Part shown: piece after piece, positions 26,184 to 35,258 of the stretch | How the letters are laid out: the number at the start of each line of letters is the position of its first letter | Position numbering within the stretch: position 1 is the first letter of the stretch | Assembly: GCF_900184225.1 (NCBI RefSeq) | Contig: NZ_FXWZ01000003.1 | Location: forward strand, 1,057,684-1,121,683 | Length of the DNA stretch: 64,000 bases | Direction of reading: 5' to 3' | Origin: Brevibacterium ihuae | Lineage (GTDB): Bacteria > Actinomycetota > Actinomycetes > Actinomycetales > Brevibacteriaceae | Made by a program: the position numbers and the translations under genes | The notes under the pieces: generated by a model | The model's database searches: none | What the model saw: only the letters and a program-made list of their open reading frames with translations | What the model was told of the DNA's origin: nothing

Positions 26184-26418
26184 GCATCCATTGTTCCACG
26201 ACGCCGCTCCGCCCCCGGACGGATCCCCGTCCCCTGCACGCACCTCGGACGCGATCCTGTGCGAACGCCCAGCCAAAACCTCGGGACCCGAGGTGGCCCG
26301 CGTCGGCGGAGGGCCTAGAATGGACGGTGACGACACACGGTGGGCTCTGTCGCCGACTGCGCGCAGAGACCGGCCACCGTACGGATCAACCAACGGCTCC
26401 GCCGTATCGGAGGGTGAG

Positions 26419-27258
26419 ATGTTCAAGCGCAAGACCCAGCCCAAGTCCCTCAAGGACGAAGTCGCCGACGTCGTGCACGCTGTGAGCGACGTCGTGCGCC
26501 AGGGCTCGGCCAACGCCATCGACGCCGCCGCGCCGCGCCTCCGCGACGCCTCGGTCAAGCTGCAGGACGCGGCCTCCCAGGTCCGCCCGCGGGTGGACCG
26601 TATCAACGAGCAGATCCGTCCCCGGATCGAGGAGCTCGGCAAGCAGGGTCGTGCCCAGTACGACCACCTGAGCGCAGAGGGTCTGGCCCGTTTCGACGAC
26701 GCCAAGCACCGCTTCACCGACGAGATCGCTCCGCAGGCCACCGAGCGTGCCGGCGCCGTCGCCTCGAGCGCGGCCGGTCTCATCGCCGCCGCGCAGACCC
26801 CCAAGTTCGTCGACGACCTCGCCGTCCGCGTGACCGGTGACAAGAAGGCGATGAAGAAGGCCCGCAAGGCCCTCAACCGGGCGAGCAAGGACATCGCGAA
26901 GAACACCCGGGTGAAGAAGTCGGGCAACGGCTTCGGCATGACGACGGTGTGGATCCTCGCGATCGGCGGCCTCGCCGGCATCGCGTACTACGTCTGGAAG
27001 AAGGCCCAGCCGGTCGAGGATCCCTGGTCGACCCCGCTGCCGGCCAACCGTCCGGCCGACGCCCGCCCCGTGGGCTCGGTCCCGGCTTCCCAGCAGGACG
27101 CGGTCGGTCCGACCGTGACCGAGACCCCGGTTCCCGCCGCCAAGATCGAGGCGACCGACGACGTCGCCGCGGACCCGGACTCGGCCGACGTCACCACCGA
27201 CGAGAGCGACGTCCCCCCGGTGGTCTCGGACACCGATCCGAACGCCCCCAAGCACTGA
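26419..27258 (+). CDS. Hypothetical single-span protein with an amphipathic helical domain
   Basis: 279 residues, preceded by GGAGGG. Residues 1-160 are predicted long amphipathic helices (DVVHAVSDVVRQGSANAIDA, VRPRVDRINEQIRPRIEELG), like apolipoprotein or phasin repeats, followed by a basic stretch (KKAMKKARKALNRA). One membrane span follows (MTTVWILAIGGLAGIAYYVW) and then an acidic Pro/Asp/Thr-rich tail. I do not recognise a named family; similar proteins occur near ppiA in actinobacteria. A strong terminator follows at 27359. The function is unknown. Confidence 0.8.
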   Translation: MFKRKTQPKSLKDEVADVVHAVSDVVRQGSANAIDAAAPRLRDASVKLQDAASQVRPRVDRINEQIRPRIEELGKQGRAQYDHLSAEGLARFDDAKHRFTDEIAPQATERAGAVASSAAGLIAAAQTPKFVDDLAVRVTGDKKAMKKARKALNRASKDIAKNTRVKKSGNGFGMTTVWILAIGGLAGIAYYVWKKAQPVEDPWSTPLPANRPADARPVGSVPASQQDAVGPTVTETPVPAAKIEATDDVAADPDSADVTTDESDVPPVVSDTDPNAPKH

Positions 27259-27358
27259 GGCGCTGAGGCGGTGCTGCTGCGGCGGCACTGAGGCGCTGAC
27301 GCGGCCCCGAGTCGCCGACGCGTCGAGGCCCGCACAGCTCTCGCGCATCAATCCGCAC

Positions 27359-27391
27359 GGATGCCCCACGGTCACCGACCGTGGGGCATCC
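27359..27391 (+). terminator. Terminator hairpin after the 26419 gene
   Basis: GGATGCCCCACGGT (27359-27372) pairs perfectly with ACCGTGGGGCATCC (27378-27391) around a 5-nt loop. It sits about 100 bases past the stop of the plus-strand gene. Confidence 0.75.
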
Positions 27392-27560
27392 GTCATTCCT
27401 GCCGGGCCGTCGAACACCGCATCCGTCATTCCGGTGGATCCGCCAGGAGCCTCTGCCGCACTCGCCGCGAAGGCCCCCGGGACCCGTAGCTGCCGGCTGG
27501 TCGAACACCCGACGGGAACTGCTGGATCCGACGAGAACTGCCGCAGCCTCGAACGACACC

Positions 27561-27618
27561 CGAAAACTGCTGTAGCACGCGAATCCTGTACAGCTTTCGC
27601 GTGCCGCAGCAGTTTCCG
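27561..27618. repeat. Imperfect 58-bp palindrome with AACTGCTG arms
   Basis: Centred between 27589 and 27590 (CTGTACAG core). Twenty-four of 29 positions pair, and the outer arms read GAAAACTGCTG and CAGCAGTTTCC. It shares the core and arm motif with the perfect palindrome at 27789-27840. Confidence 0.8.
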
Positions 27619-27788
27619 CGATCTGTTCGATCGAGACCCGGCTAATAGCCCCAGCCGGTCGATCGATGGCCGACGAGAACTGCTGTGGGGGCACGTGGCA
27701 TACGAACGCTGCTGTTCCGACCGTGCGCGCGAGTGCCACGCGGAAACTGCGGTGGCCATGAGGGGCTGGCAGATCGGGTGAGCAACAG

Positions 27789-27840
27789 AAACTGCTGTTG
27801 GCGACGGAAACTGTACAGTTTCCGTCGCCAACAGCAGTTT
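27789..27840. repeat. Perfect 52-bp palindrome with AACTGCTG arms
   Basis: The 26-nt arm starting AAACTGCTGTTGGCG is followed directly by its exact reverse complement, centred on CTGTACAG between 27814 and 27815. It belongs to the same repeat family as 27561-27618. Confidence 0.92.
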
Positions 27841-27982
27841 TCGCGTGCGGTTCGGCCGGGCGACCGTCGGGGAACCGGCCGGTGCCTCCCACCCGACCGG
27901 GAGTCAGCCGGGGCCGGATGAGTCCGCGAAGCAGTGCGAACCCGCGCGAGGACTCGAGTCAGCCGCCGCGCGAGGACCCGGG

Positions 27983-28849
27983 TCAGTTCCCGTTGCGGCC
28001 TGGCGCGGGTGCGGGGGTCGAGGCCGGGACCGTCCGCGGGGCCGGCGCGGGGGCGCCGGGGTCGACCGCCCGCGCGTAGACGAGGGCCGCGTTGTACACC
28101 TTCATGACGTAGTCGAGCGAGTTGTTGTAGCTCAGCACCGCCCGCTCCCAGCCGGCGGTCGATGCGAGGTCGCCCGAGGTGCACAGGTACGAGGCCGCGG
28201 TCATCACGGCATCGTCGATGTTGTTGGGGTCCTTCCGCCCGTCGCCGTTGCCGTCGAGACCGTGGCGGTTCCAGCTGTCGGGGATGAACTGCATCGGTCC
28301 CACCGCGCGGTCGTACTCGTCGTCGCCGTCGAGACGGCCGTCGTCGGTGTCCGGGATGCTCGCCACCCCCACGCCGTCAAGCTGCGCGCCGACGATCGGG
28401 CGGTCGAGATTCCCGTCGGGCTGCACCGACGACCCTTCGTAGCGTCCGTGGTTCGTCTCCACGGAGCCGATCGCGGCGAGGGTGTTCCAGCCCAGCCGGC
28501 ACGTCTGTCGGTTCTCCGCGGCCCACACCCCGGCGGCGACGTAGGACTGGAGGACCCGCTCGGGGATCCCCGTGCTCCTGGCGATGTCGGCCAGCCACTG
28601 CGAGTCGACCTCTCCCGGGGCCGAGGTCTCCCCCGGGGCCGGGGTTGCGCCGGCCGAGGGCGCGGCAACCGACGGTGTGGGCGCGACCGGGGCGGGGGCG
28701 ACCGGCGGAGGACCGGAGATCCCCTCTTCGGGCGCGGCGACCTGGTCCGGCTGGGTCATCAGCCGTGCCATGAGCGCGGCAGCCGCGACGGCGAGGACGA
28801 CGGCGAGAGAACCGGCGATGATGACGAAGAGTCTGCTCGAAGAGGACAT
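27983..28849 (-). CDS. Secreted or anchored lytic murein transglycosylase
   Basis: 288 residues with an N-terminal hydrophobic signal-anchor (LFVIIAGSLAVVLAVAAAAL), a Pro/Ala linker and an MltB/SLT-like catalytic domain. The probable catalytic Glu131 lies in AAIGSVETNHGRYEG, and the family segments AVGPMQFIPDSWNRHG and DGNGDGRKDPNNIDDA are present. The end is Pro-rich. It cleaves peptidoglycan glycan strands without water. Its ribosome-binding site overlaps the end of the upstream surface-protein gene, three bases away, so they form one operon. Confidence 0.9.
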   Translation of the reverse strand: MSSSSRLFVIIAGSLAVVLAVAAAALMARLMTQPDQVAAPEEGISGPPPVAPAPVAPTPSVAAPSAGATPAPGETSAPGEVDSQWLADIARSTGIPERVLQSYVAAGVWAAENRQTCRLGWNTLAAIGSVETNHGRYEGSSVQPDGNLDRPIVGAQLDGVGVASIPDTDDGRLDGDDEYDRAVGPMQFIPDSWNRHGLDGNGDGRKDPNNIDDAVMTAASYLCTSGDLASTAGWERAVLSYNNSLDYVMKVYNAALVYARAVDPGAPAPAPRTVPASTPAPAPGRNGN

Positions 28850-28852
28850 CGC

Positions 28853-31426
28853 TCACCTCCTGCTCTCGCGCATGAGGACGACGAGGACGGCGATCCCGAG
28901 GAGGGCCGCGAGACCCATCGCCAGTCCGGCGATGATCCACCACTGGTCGCCGAGCACGCCTTCGCCCTGCGGATCCACTGCCTCGGGTCCGGCCTGCGGG
29001 TCCGAGCCGGGGTCGGTGTAGTCCATGAGGTCGGTGCCGACGTGCATGCCACCGCATCCGTTGACGAGAGCGCGCAGCATCGGGGATTCCGCGACGGCGG
29101 AGTTCTCGTCACCGACGGCGAAGTTGATCTTCGTGGTCACCGGCTCGAGAGCGGTGCCGTCGGCAGCGGCGGCGCTCATCGAGAAGGTCACGGTGTAGTC
29201 GCCCGGCCGTTCGAAGGCGAACACGCCGCTGTCGCGCTCTCCCGCCGTCGCCGAGAGCGGCTGCGAGGTGTCGGCGAGGAGGGAACCGCTCGATCGGTCG
29301 AGGATCGCGAAGCCGCCGGGTCCCTCGACCCGATCGACGTTCAGCGTGATCTCGCCGCCCACGTCCTCGGCGGGGATCGCTGTAAAGTCCCACCCGAGGT
29401 GGGGCACCCCGGTGCGGCCGGTGTCGGTCGACCACACGGAGTCCGTCGCCTCCCCGAGTGCCCCGGCCTCGGTGCTGACGCTGCGGGTCGCGGTGGCGGG
29501 CACGACGACGCCGAGGTCGGTGCCGAGGTTCCGCGGTGACCTCCCGCGGTGATCGACGAAGCCGCCGGTGAGCGCGCCGTCGTCGAGCGCGGCGGTGAAG
29601 TCGACGCGACCGTCGCGGACCTGCACTGCTCCGCCGACCTCGGCGGGGCAGTGCCGGATCACCGGGGGCGCCTGCTGCACCCGGGTGGCGGGAGTCGTCG
29701 AGGTGGGTGTGGGGGTCGGCCGCGAGTCGCGGCGGTCGTCTGCTCCTCCACCCCGGCGATCGCGGTCCCCGGGAGCGGGCATGCCGTCGCGGTCCTCGTC
29801 CCCGGAGCCGTCCTCGGGCGGATCGATGCCGGGCTGGTCCTCACCCGGGCCGCCCTCGCCGGGGTCCTCCCCGGGAGGCGGGATGATGATGTCGCCGGGC
29901 GGATCGTCGAGGGCGGTGCAGTCGACACCCTCGTCACCGCCGCCCACGTCGAACTCGACGATCTCCGGTTCGACCCGCACCTCGGTGCCGATCTCGGCGG
30001 GGTCAACGGTGGTGTGCACGCCCACCGCGACGCAGTAGGTGCCGGACTCCGAGAAGCTCCACGCCGCATGAGCATCCCGGGTGGGCAGCGGGCGCAGGAC
30101 GGGTGCGGACTGGTCGTCCGCGGTGAACTCGCGTTCGGTGTACCTGGTCGAGTAGAACCAGCCGTCCTCACTGCTCGCATTGCGATAGGTCGCTGTGCTG
30201 CCATCCGGTGCGGCGTCGAGGCGGAAGACGACCCGCGCCCAACGCTCGGCCGGCAGATCGTCGTCGGTCATCCCGCCGAGGTCCTGCCCGGTGAGATCGA
30301 GACCGGGCACCCGATGAAAGCCGCCGCCCGTCCCGGACTCGGGGATCGTATAGGCGCTGCTCAGAACGTCCCGCGTGGCCGGCGGGAGATCCGCTGGTCC
30401 GTAGCCCTGACCCTCCCACTTCGCTGGGGTGGCATCGCAGGGCGCCACCTCTCCGGTGCCGCCGAACACGAGCGTCATGACCGTTCGCGCGGGAGACTCG
30501 GAGCCGTCGTTCCCGGCCAGTCCTCCGTCCTGCTCCGCAGTGCCGCGGGATTCGAGGGCGATGCACATGATCCGACCGGTGTCCGCCTGCGGATCCGGCG
30601 AGGGCTCGTCGATGTCGGGCTGCTCGGTGCCGGGTTCGTCGGTATTCCCGTCATCGCCGCCGATGTCCGCACCCTCGTCGTCCGAGCCTTCGTCATCCGC
30701 TCCGTCCGTGGAACCGGTGTCCTCGGATTCGGGATCGCCGTCGCCGAGCGCCGGGTCCGGCGTCGCAGTCCACTTCGTCGTCAGTGCCTGGTCGACATCG
30801 AAGGCCCAGAGGTCGGATTCCTCGTTCTGTCCGATGCTGATGAGCGACGTTCGGTCGTCGTACGGCTCGAGCGGCGGACCACCGCCGACAGACCCGCCGC
30901 TGACCTCGAGCTCGCCTCCGGAGATCGCGGTGACGGCGAAGGAATAGGGCTGAGTGCGGGCAAGCGCGTCAGCTGCCCGATCGAGTGCGAGAGAGAACTC
31001 AGCGGGATCCGCGAAGGCCTCGATCGGTTCGTCCTCCTCCGGTCCCTCCGTCGGCGGGATCGGCACCGTCGTCGGTGGAACCGGGCCCTCGGGCGGTGGG
31101 AGCGGCACGGTGGTCGGCGGGACCGGATCCGGTGACGGCTGTGTCGAGTCGTCCGGGAAGCGGAAGACCGGACGGACGGGAGATTCCGACTCCTCGGTGC
31201 GGAGCACGAGATCTCCGCCGCGATACTCGCTGTCGTCGAGGTCGAACCCGGCACCCCTGGGAACACCGTCGTGAGGTGCGACCGGCGCGGCCGCGGGATC
31301 GTTGCTCTCCGCCGGATCCTCGGGCGCTCCTTGGACCGGTCCGGCCAGCGAGAACCCGGGCAGGACGAGGGTCGCGGTGAGCGCGCAGGTCGCGGAGAGC
31401 GCGACGAAGGGGGACAGGCGTGTCAC
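28853..31426 (-). CDS. Large surface-anchored protein with choice-of-anchor-M-like domains
   Basis: 857 residues from GTG 31426. A signal peptide (LSPFVALSATCALTATLVLPG) leads into low-complexity Pro/Asp/Glu-rich regions. Two beta-domains resemble the actinobacterial choice-of-anchor-M (surface-anchored repeat) family, seen in AHAAWSFSESGTYCVAVGVH and SGVFAFERPGDYTVTFSMSA. The C-terminus has one membrane span (WWIIAGLAMGLAALLGIAVL) followed by MRESRR, without an LPxTG-like signal, so anchoring is probably by the membrane helix. It is co-transcribed with the lytic transglycosylase. The ligand and role are unknown; cell-wall adhesion or scaffolding is an inference. Confidence 0.75.
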   Translation of the reverse strand: MTRLSPFVALSATCALTATLVLPGFSLAGPVQGAPEDPAESNDPAAAPVAPHDGVPRGAGFDLDDSEYRGGDLVLRTEESESPVRPVFRFPDDSTQPSPDPVPPTTVPLPPPEGPVPPTTVPIPPTEGPEEDEPIEAFADPAEFSLALDRAADALARTQPYSFAVTAISGGELEVSGGSVGGGPPLEPYDDRTSLISIGQNEESDLWAFDVDQALTTKWTATPDPALGDGDPESEDTGSTDGADDEGSDDEGADIGGDDGNTDEPGTEQPDIDEPSPDPQADTGRIMCIALESRGTAEQDGGLAGNDGSESPARTVMTLVFGGTGEVAPCDATPAKWEGQGYGPADLPPATRDVLSSAYTIPESGTGGGFHRVPGLDLTGQDLGGMTDDDLPAERWARVVFRLDAAPDGSTATYRNASSEDGWFYSTRYTEREFTADDQSAPVLRPLPTRDAHAAWSFSESGTYCVAVGVHTTVDPAEIGTEVRVEPEIVEFDVGGGDEGVDCTALDDPPGDIIIPPPGEDPGEGGPGEDQPGIDPPEDGSGDEDRDGMPAPGDRDRRGGGADDRRDSRPTPTPTSTTPATRVQQAPPVIRHCPAEVGGAVQVRDGRVDFTAALDDGALTGGFVDHRGRSPRNLGTDLGVVVPATATRSVSTEAGALGEATDSVWSTDTGRTGVPHLGWDFTAIPAEDVGGEITLNVDRVEGPGGFAILDRSSGSLLADTSQPLSATAGERDSGVFAFERPGDYTVTFSMSAAAADGTALEPVTTKINFAVGDENSAVAESPMLRALVNGCGGMHVGTDLMDYTDPGSDPQAGPEAVDPQGEGVLGDQWWIIAGLAMGLAALLGIAVLVVLMRESRR

Positions 31427-31610
31427 GGCGCCGGGTGCTCGCTTTCGAAAGGATCGAGGGGAACGGGGCGATCGTCTCAGTCAAGACGATCCGGGTGAGA
31501 AGCATCCTAACAGGACGCGACGTCCGTCTGACGTCGGCGTGACGAGTGCTCGGCGGGGTCCTTTGAGCGACGGGTCGGATCGTGACCCGATCCCTCCGGC
31601 CGCGGTCCCG

Positions 31611-32033
31611 TCAGTCCTCCCGCGCCTCGGCGGTCTCCCGGTCGTTCGCCTTCTGCAGCGCGTCGACGAGTTCGTCCTTCGTCATCGTCGAGCGACCGTC
31701 GATGTCGAGCCGCTGGGCGAGCGAGTACAGGTGGTCCTTCGAAGCATTCGCGTCGACCCCGCCGGCGGATCCTCCGGTCCCGGGCCCACCTCGTTCGGCG
31801 CGCTCGTCCGAGGGCCCGGATTCCTCCTTGGGCTCCCAGTGGTCGCCGACCTTCTCATGCGTGTGCTTGACGGCGGCCCACGCGGTGCGCGCGGCCCGCG
31901 ATTCGCTGTCGTACTGCTCCTCCGCGGAGTCGAAGGTCTGCGCGAACGTGTCCTGCGCCTTCTGGTCGGAGCGCTCGAGGGTGGACGGGATCTCGGACTT
32001 CCTCGCGCGTCCGTCCTTGTTCGTCTTCGGCAT
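31611..32033 (-). CDS. ChaB-like protein with a Rho-N/SAP-like C-terminal motif
   Basis: 140 residues from ATG 32033, preceded by GGAGG. The N-terminal 65 residues resemble ChaB (EIPSTLERSDQKAQDTFAQT, then AARTAWAAVKHTHEKVGDHW). After a Gly/Glu-rich linker the end (DHLYSLAQRLDIDGRSTMTK, DELVDALQKA) looks like the small helix-extended-loop-helix motif of Rho N-terminal or SAP domains, which bind nucleic acid. ChaB was first described as a cation-transport regulator, but its biochemical function is uncertain. Monocistronic. Confidence 0.75.
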   Translation of the reverse strand: MPKTNKDGRARKSEIPSTLERSDQKAQDTFAQTFDSAEEQYDSESRAARTAWAAVKHTHEKVGDHWEPKEESGPSDERAERGGPGTGGSAGGVDANASKDHLYSLAQRLDIDGRSTMTKDELVDALQKANDRETAEARED

Positions 32034-32176
32034 GGCGACCTCCATCTCACGCGGGTACGGCGACGACTGGAGCGGCGGCCGCGGGTGGGGCACAGCTCCC
32101 GGGCCTCCGACGGCGTCGCCGGGATGAGTACCATGGTGGCACGGAGCACCCGCCCGCAACAGCCCGGGGAGGGCCG

Positions 32177-32767
32177 ATGACCACTCACCCGCCTGCCGGA
32201 CCCGAGCAGGTCCTCGTAGCCATGGACGAACTCGGCCGCGATCCGTTCCTCTCCGCCGACCAGCGGCGGTTCTCCGACCTCGACCGGCCCCTGCCCATCG
32301 GCCACGGGCAGACGAACTCCCAGCCCTCCACCGTCGTCGCGATGATCACCCTGCTCGAGGTGAGCACCGGGCAGCGCATCCTCGACGTCGGGAGCGGCTC
32401 GGGCTGGACGACGGCGATCCTCGCGCGGCTCGTCGGAAGCAGCGGGTGCGTCATAGGCTGCGAGCTCGTGCCGGCGCTCCGGGAGTCCGCGGCGGCCGTC
32501 CTCGCCGGTCTCGACATGCCGTGGGCCGAGGTGCGGCAGGCCCGCATCGGGACGCTCGGCGCGCCGGTCGACGGGCCCTACGACCGGATCCTCGTCTCCG
32601 CCGGCGCCCAGACGCTGCCCCGGACCCTCGTCGAGCAGCTCGCTCCGGACGGAATCATGGTCATCCCCGTCGCCTCCACCATGCTGCGGGTACACCGCAC
32701 GGCCGCCGGCCCCGTCGACATCACCGAGCACGGCCGGTACTCCTTCGTCCCCCTCATCGACGACTGA
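32177..32767 (+). CDS. Protein-L-isoaspartate O-methyltransferase-like protein
   Basis: 196 residues with the PCMT fold: IGHGQTNSQPSTVVAMITLL before the SAM-binding motif ILDVGSGSGWTTAILA, then YDRILVSAGAQTLPRTLVEQ and DGIMVIPV. The enzyme methylates damaged isoaspartyl residues to start repair. GGGGAGG precedes the ATG. It is shorter than E. coli Pcm (208) but keeps the main motifs. It has no clear operon partner; the next gene starts 168 bases on. Confidence 0.85.
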   Translation: MTTHPPAGPEQVLVAMDELGRDPFLSADQRRFSDLDRPLPIGHGQTNSQPSTVVAMITLLEVSTGQRILDVGSGSGWTTAILARLVGSSGCVIGCELVPALRESAAAVLAGLDMPWAEVRQARIGTLGAPVDGPYDRILVSAGAQTLPRTLVEQLAPDGIMVIPVASTMLRVHRTAAGPVDITEHGRYSFVPLIDD

Positions 32768-32935
32768 GGCCCTCGCCCGGCAGCCGGCCCGTGACTTCCT
32801 CCGGAAGTCGACCGGCCCACCAGTCCAGCACCCGACCAACACCTGCCCGGCACCCGGGCAGCCGGGCACCCGCCGGATCCTCACAGGGAGGCTTGAGCGT
32901 GCCGCCGTACACTTGCGGCAACGGAAGGAGTCATC

Positions 32936-34408
32936 GTGGAGACGGATGTCGAACACGCACGACACGCACTGGTCACCGGAGCAACCGGATACGTCGGCAG
33001 CCGGATCACCGCCGAGCTGCTCGAGCGCGGATGGCGGGTGCGGACCCTGTCCCGCTCCCGGGAGAAGGCGCTAACCATGCCCTGGGCGGACCGGATCGTC
33101 CCGGCGGGTGACACCGCCGGACCAGGAGAGGTCGAGGTGTTCGAGGGCGACGCCGATTCCGCCGAGGACCTCGCCGGCGCGCTCGCCGGCGCCGACGTCG
33201 CCTGGTACCTCGTCCACTCGATGGGCACAGGCGCGGACTTCGCCGAGCGCGAGCAGGACATGGCCCGCACCTTCGCCGCCGCAGCCGAACAGCAGGGCGT
33301 CGGTCGGATCGTCTACCTCGGCGGCCTCCATCCTGCCGGCGAGGAGCTCTCGGAGCACCTCGCGTCCCGGGTGGCCGTCGGCGACATCCTCCTGAGCTCC
33401 CGCGTGCCGACCGCCGCCCTTCAGGCCGGGGTGGTGCTGGGAGCGGGCTCGGCCTCATTCATCATGCTCCGGCATCTGTCCGAGCGGCTGCCCGGTGCGA
33501 TCGCACCGAACTGGGTCGACAACCGGATCACCCCGATCGGCGTGCGCGACGCCGTGCACTGGCTCGTCGGCGCCGCAGACCTGCCGCCGGAGGTGAATCG
33601 GGCCTTCGACATCGGCGGCCCGGACACGATGAGCTATGCGGAGATGATGCGCCGCTACGCCGAGGTCGTCGGTCTGCCGAGGCGTCGCGTCCTCACCGCC
33701 CCGGTGACGACTCCGCGCCTGGGCGCACAGTGGATCGGTCTCGTCACGCCCGTGGACGCCGGGCTCGCCGCGCCCCTCATCGGCAGCCTCCTCCACGACA
33801 CCGTGGTGACCGAGCGCGATCTCGAGAAGCTCCTCGACCCGCCGCCCGGTGGCACCCAGTCCTTCGCCGAGGCGGTGCGCGCGGCAGTCGAGAGGGGCGA
33901 GGACGGGCGAGGCCTCGACACCCGGCGGTGGCGGCGGGTGCTGCTCACCTCGGCCGGGGCCGTCGGAGCCTGTGCTGCGGTCGGGACGATTCTCACCGAC
34001 CCCGACAACGCCTGGTACCGGTCGCTGCGGAAGCCGGACTGGCAGCCGCCGGCGGCGGTGTTCCCCCTCGTGTGGACGCTGCTCTACGCCGACATCGCGG
34101 TGATCTCCGCACTCGTCGCGGCCGATGGCCTCGAGGAGGGGAAGCGCAGGACGCTGCGCGGCGACGCGCTCGCCCTCGGAGCCAACCTCGTCCTCAACGC
34201 CGGCTGGACCGGGCTGTTCTTCCGCGGGAAGAAGCCGGTGCTCTCCACCGTCGAGGCGGCACTGCTCGCACTGAGCTCGGCCGACCTCGTGCGTCGGGCC
34301 GCGCGATCGGCTCCGCAGCGCGGCGTCGCCCTCGCCCCCTACGCCGCATGGACCGGTCTCGCCACCGCGCTGTCCGGCTCGATCGCGCGCCTCAACCGGG
34401 GCCGCTGA
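32936..34408 (+). CDS. NAD(P)-binding epimerase fused to a TspO/MBR domain
   Basis: 490 residues from GTG 32936, with GGAAGGAG upstream. Residues 1-330 are an atypical SDR/NmrA-like NAD(P)-binding domain (ALVTGATGYVGSRITAELLE, TspO-unrelated, ending near the ERDLEKLLDPPPGG segment). From about residue 345 a TspO/MBR domain begins: WYRSLRKPDWQPPAAVFPLV, VWTLLYADIAVIS, ALGANLVLNAGWTGLFF. It has about five membrane spans. TspO proteins bind porphyrins and tetrapyrroles; tethering one to a dehydrogenase suggests a redox step on a membrane ligand, which is inference. Confidence 0.85.
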   Translation: METDVEHARHALVTGATGYVGSRITAELLERGWRVRTLSRSREKALTMPWADRIVPAGDTAGPGEVEVFEGDADSAEDLAGALAGADVAWYLVHSMGTGADFAEREQDMARTFAAAAEQQGVGRIVYLGGLHPAGEELSEHLASRVAVGDILLSSRVPTAALQAGVVLGAGSASFIMLRHLSERLPGAIAPNWVDNRITPIGVRDAVHWLVGAADLPPEVNRAFDIGGPDTMSYAEMMRRYAEVVGLPRRRVLTAPVTTPRLGAQWIGLVTPVDAGLAAPLIGSLLHDTVVTERDLEKLLDPPPGGTQSFAEAVRAAVERGEDGRGLDTRRWRRVLLTSAGAVGACAAVGTILTDPDNAWYRSLRKPDWQPPAAVFPLVWTLLYADIAVISALVAADGLEEGKRRTLRGDALALGANLVLNAGWTGLFFRGKKPVLSTVEAALLALSSADLVRRAARSAPQRGVALAPYAAWTGLATALSGSIARLNRGR

Positions 34409-34494
34409 CCCGGGGCCGCTGACCCGGCCCACGTCAGTCCTCGGAGGTCGGCACACCACGCATCCGCGATCCCACTGCGCCGTAGGATCGAGCC

Positions 34495-34941
34495 ATGACG
34501 CACTCCACGGCACGGGGCTGGGCCCTGCTCACCGGAGCGATCGCCGCCGAGGTCGTCGCGACCCTCTCCCTCAAGGCCGCTCTCGAGGTCCCCGCGCTGT
34601 TCGTCGTCGTCGGGTTCGGATACCTCATGGCATTCGCCCTGCTCACCCTCGTCCTCCGCACCGGCATGGCACTCGGGGTGGCCTACGGGGTGTGGGCGGC
34701 AGCCGGGGTGGCACTCACCGCCCTGCTCTCCGCTGTGATCTACGGGGAGCCGCTGACCCCGCTCACGGGGCTCGGCATCGGACTCGTCATCGCCGGGGTG
34801 CTGTGCGTCGAGCTCGGGTCGCACGGGGGCCGCAGGGCACCGGTGCGCGATGCGGGTGCGGGCTCCGAGGGCGACGGACTCCCACCCGGCCGGGACGCTG
34901 CCGGGCCGGGTCCGCGATCGACCGGGCCCGAGGTCGCCTGA
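34495..34941 (+). CDS. SMR-family small multidrug/guanidinium exporter, subunit 1
   Basis: 148 residues. Four membrane spans with the essential Glu in LTGAIAAEVVATLSLKAA and the SMR signature GMALGVAYGVWAAAGVALTA. A polar tail of about 40 residues follows the last span and is longer than in EmrE-like proteins. It is paired with the second SMR gene, whose ATG uses the last base of this stop codon, so the two are probably subunits of a heterodimer like EbrAB or YkkCD. The substrate (quaternary ammonium versus guanidinium) cannot be told. Confidence 0.88.
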   Translation: MTHSTARGWALLTGAIAAEVVATLSLKAALEVPALFVVVGFGYLMAFALLTLVLRTGMALGVAYGVWAAAGVALTALLSAVIYGEPLTPLTGLGIGLVIAGVLCVELGSHGGRRAPVRDAGAGSEGDGLPPGRDAAGPGPRSTGPEVA

Positions 34942-35258
34942 TGGCGTGGCTGTTCCTCATCGGTGCGATCATCACCGAGGTCAGCGGCACCCTGGCGCTG
35001 CGGATGGCGGCGCGCGGGGGACGGGGCTGGTTCGCGGTCGTCGGCGTGGGCTACGTCCTCGCCTTCACCCTGCTCGCTCTCGCGCTCGGTGCCGGGATGG
35101 CGCTCGGCGTGGCCTACGGGATCTGGGCGGCGGCCGGGGTCGCACTTACCGCGCTGCTCGGCAGGCTGCTGTTCGGCGAACCCTTCACCTGGGTCATGGG
35201 CGTCGGCGTGGCCCTCATCATGGGCGGGGTGCTCCTCATCGAGGTGGGAGCGCACTGA
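34941..35258 (+). CDS. SMR-family small multidrug/guanidinium exporter, subunit 2
   Basis: 105 residues and four membrane spans, the normal SMR length. The essential Glu is in IGAIITEVSGTLALRMA, and GMALGVAYGIWAAAGVALTA closely matches its partner. The start overlaps the stop of subunit 1 (TGATG). Paired SMR genes usually insert in opposite orientations and work as a heterodimeric proton antiporter. No riboswitch was recognised upstream of the pair. Confidence 0.9.
   Translation: MAWLFLIGAIITEVSGTLALRMAARGGRGWFAVVGVGYVLAFTLLALALGAGMALGVAYGIWAAAGVALTALLGRLLFGEPFTWVMGVGVALIMGGVLLIEVGAH

Larger units (their letters stand above)
27259..27982. other. 724-bp convergent intergenic region rich in hairpins
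   Basis: No supported gene. It begins with a 15-bp direct repeat GCACTGAGGCGCTGA (27252-27266 and 27285-27299), then a terminator (27359-27391). Next comes a cluster of at least eight AACTGCTG-type motifs on both strands from about 27516 to 27840, organised into one imperfect and one perfect long palindrome. The genes on both sides converge on it. Confidence 0.8.

Noticed and set aside
28853..31426. Surface protein as substrate of the class E sortase
   Set aside because: No LAxTG or LPxTG motif was found before its C-terminal membrane helix.
34409..34494. Guanidine riboswitch ahead of the SMR pair
   Set aside because: The leader is short and only shows a GC-rich duplicated GGGGCCGCTGACCC-like unit; no guanidine aptamer motif was recognised.
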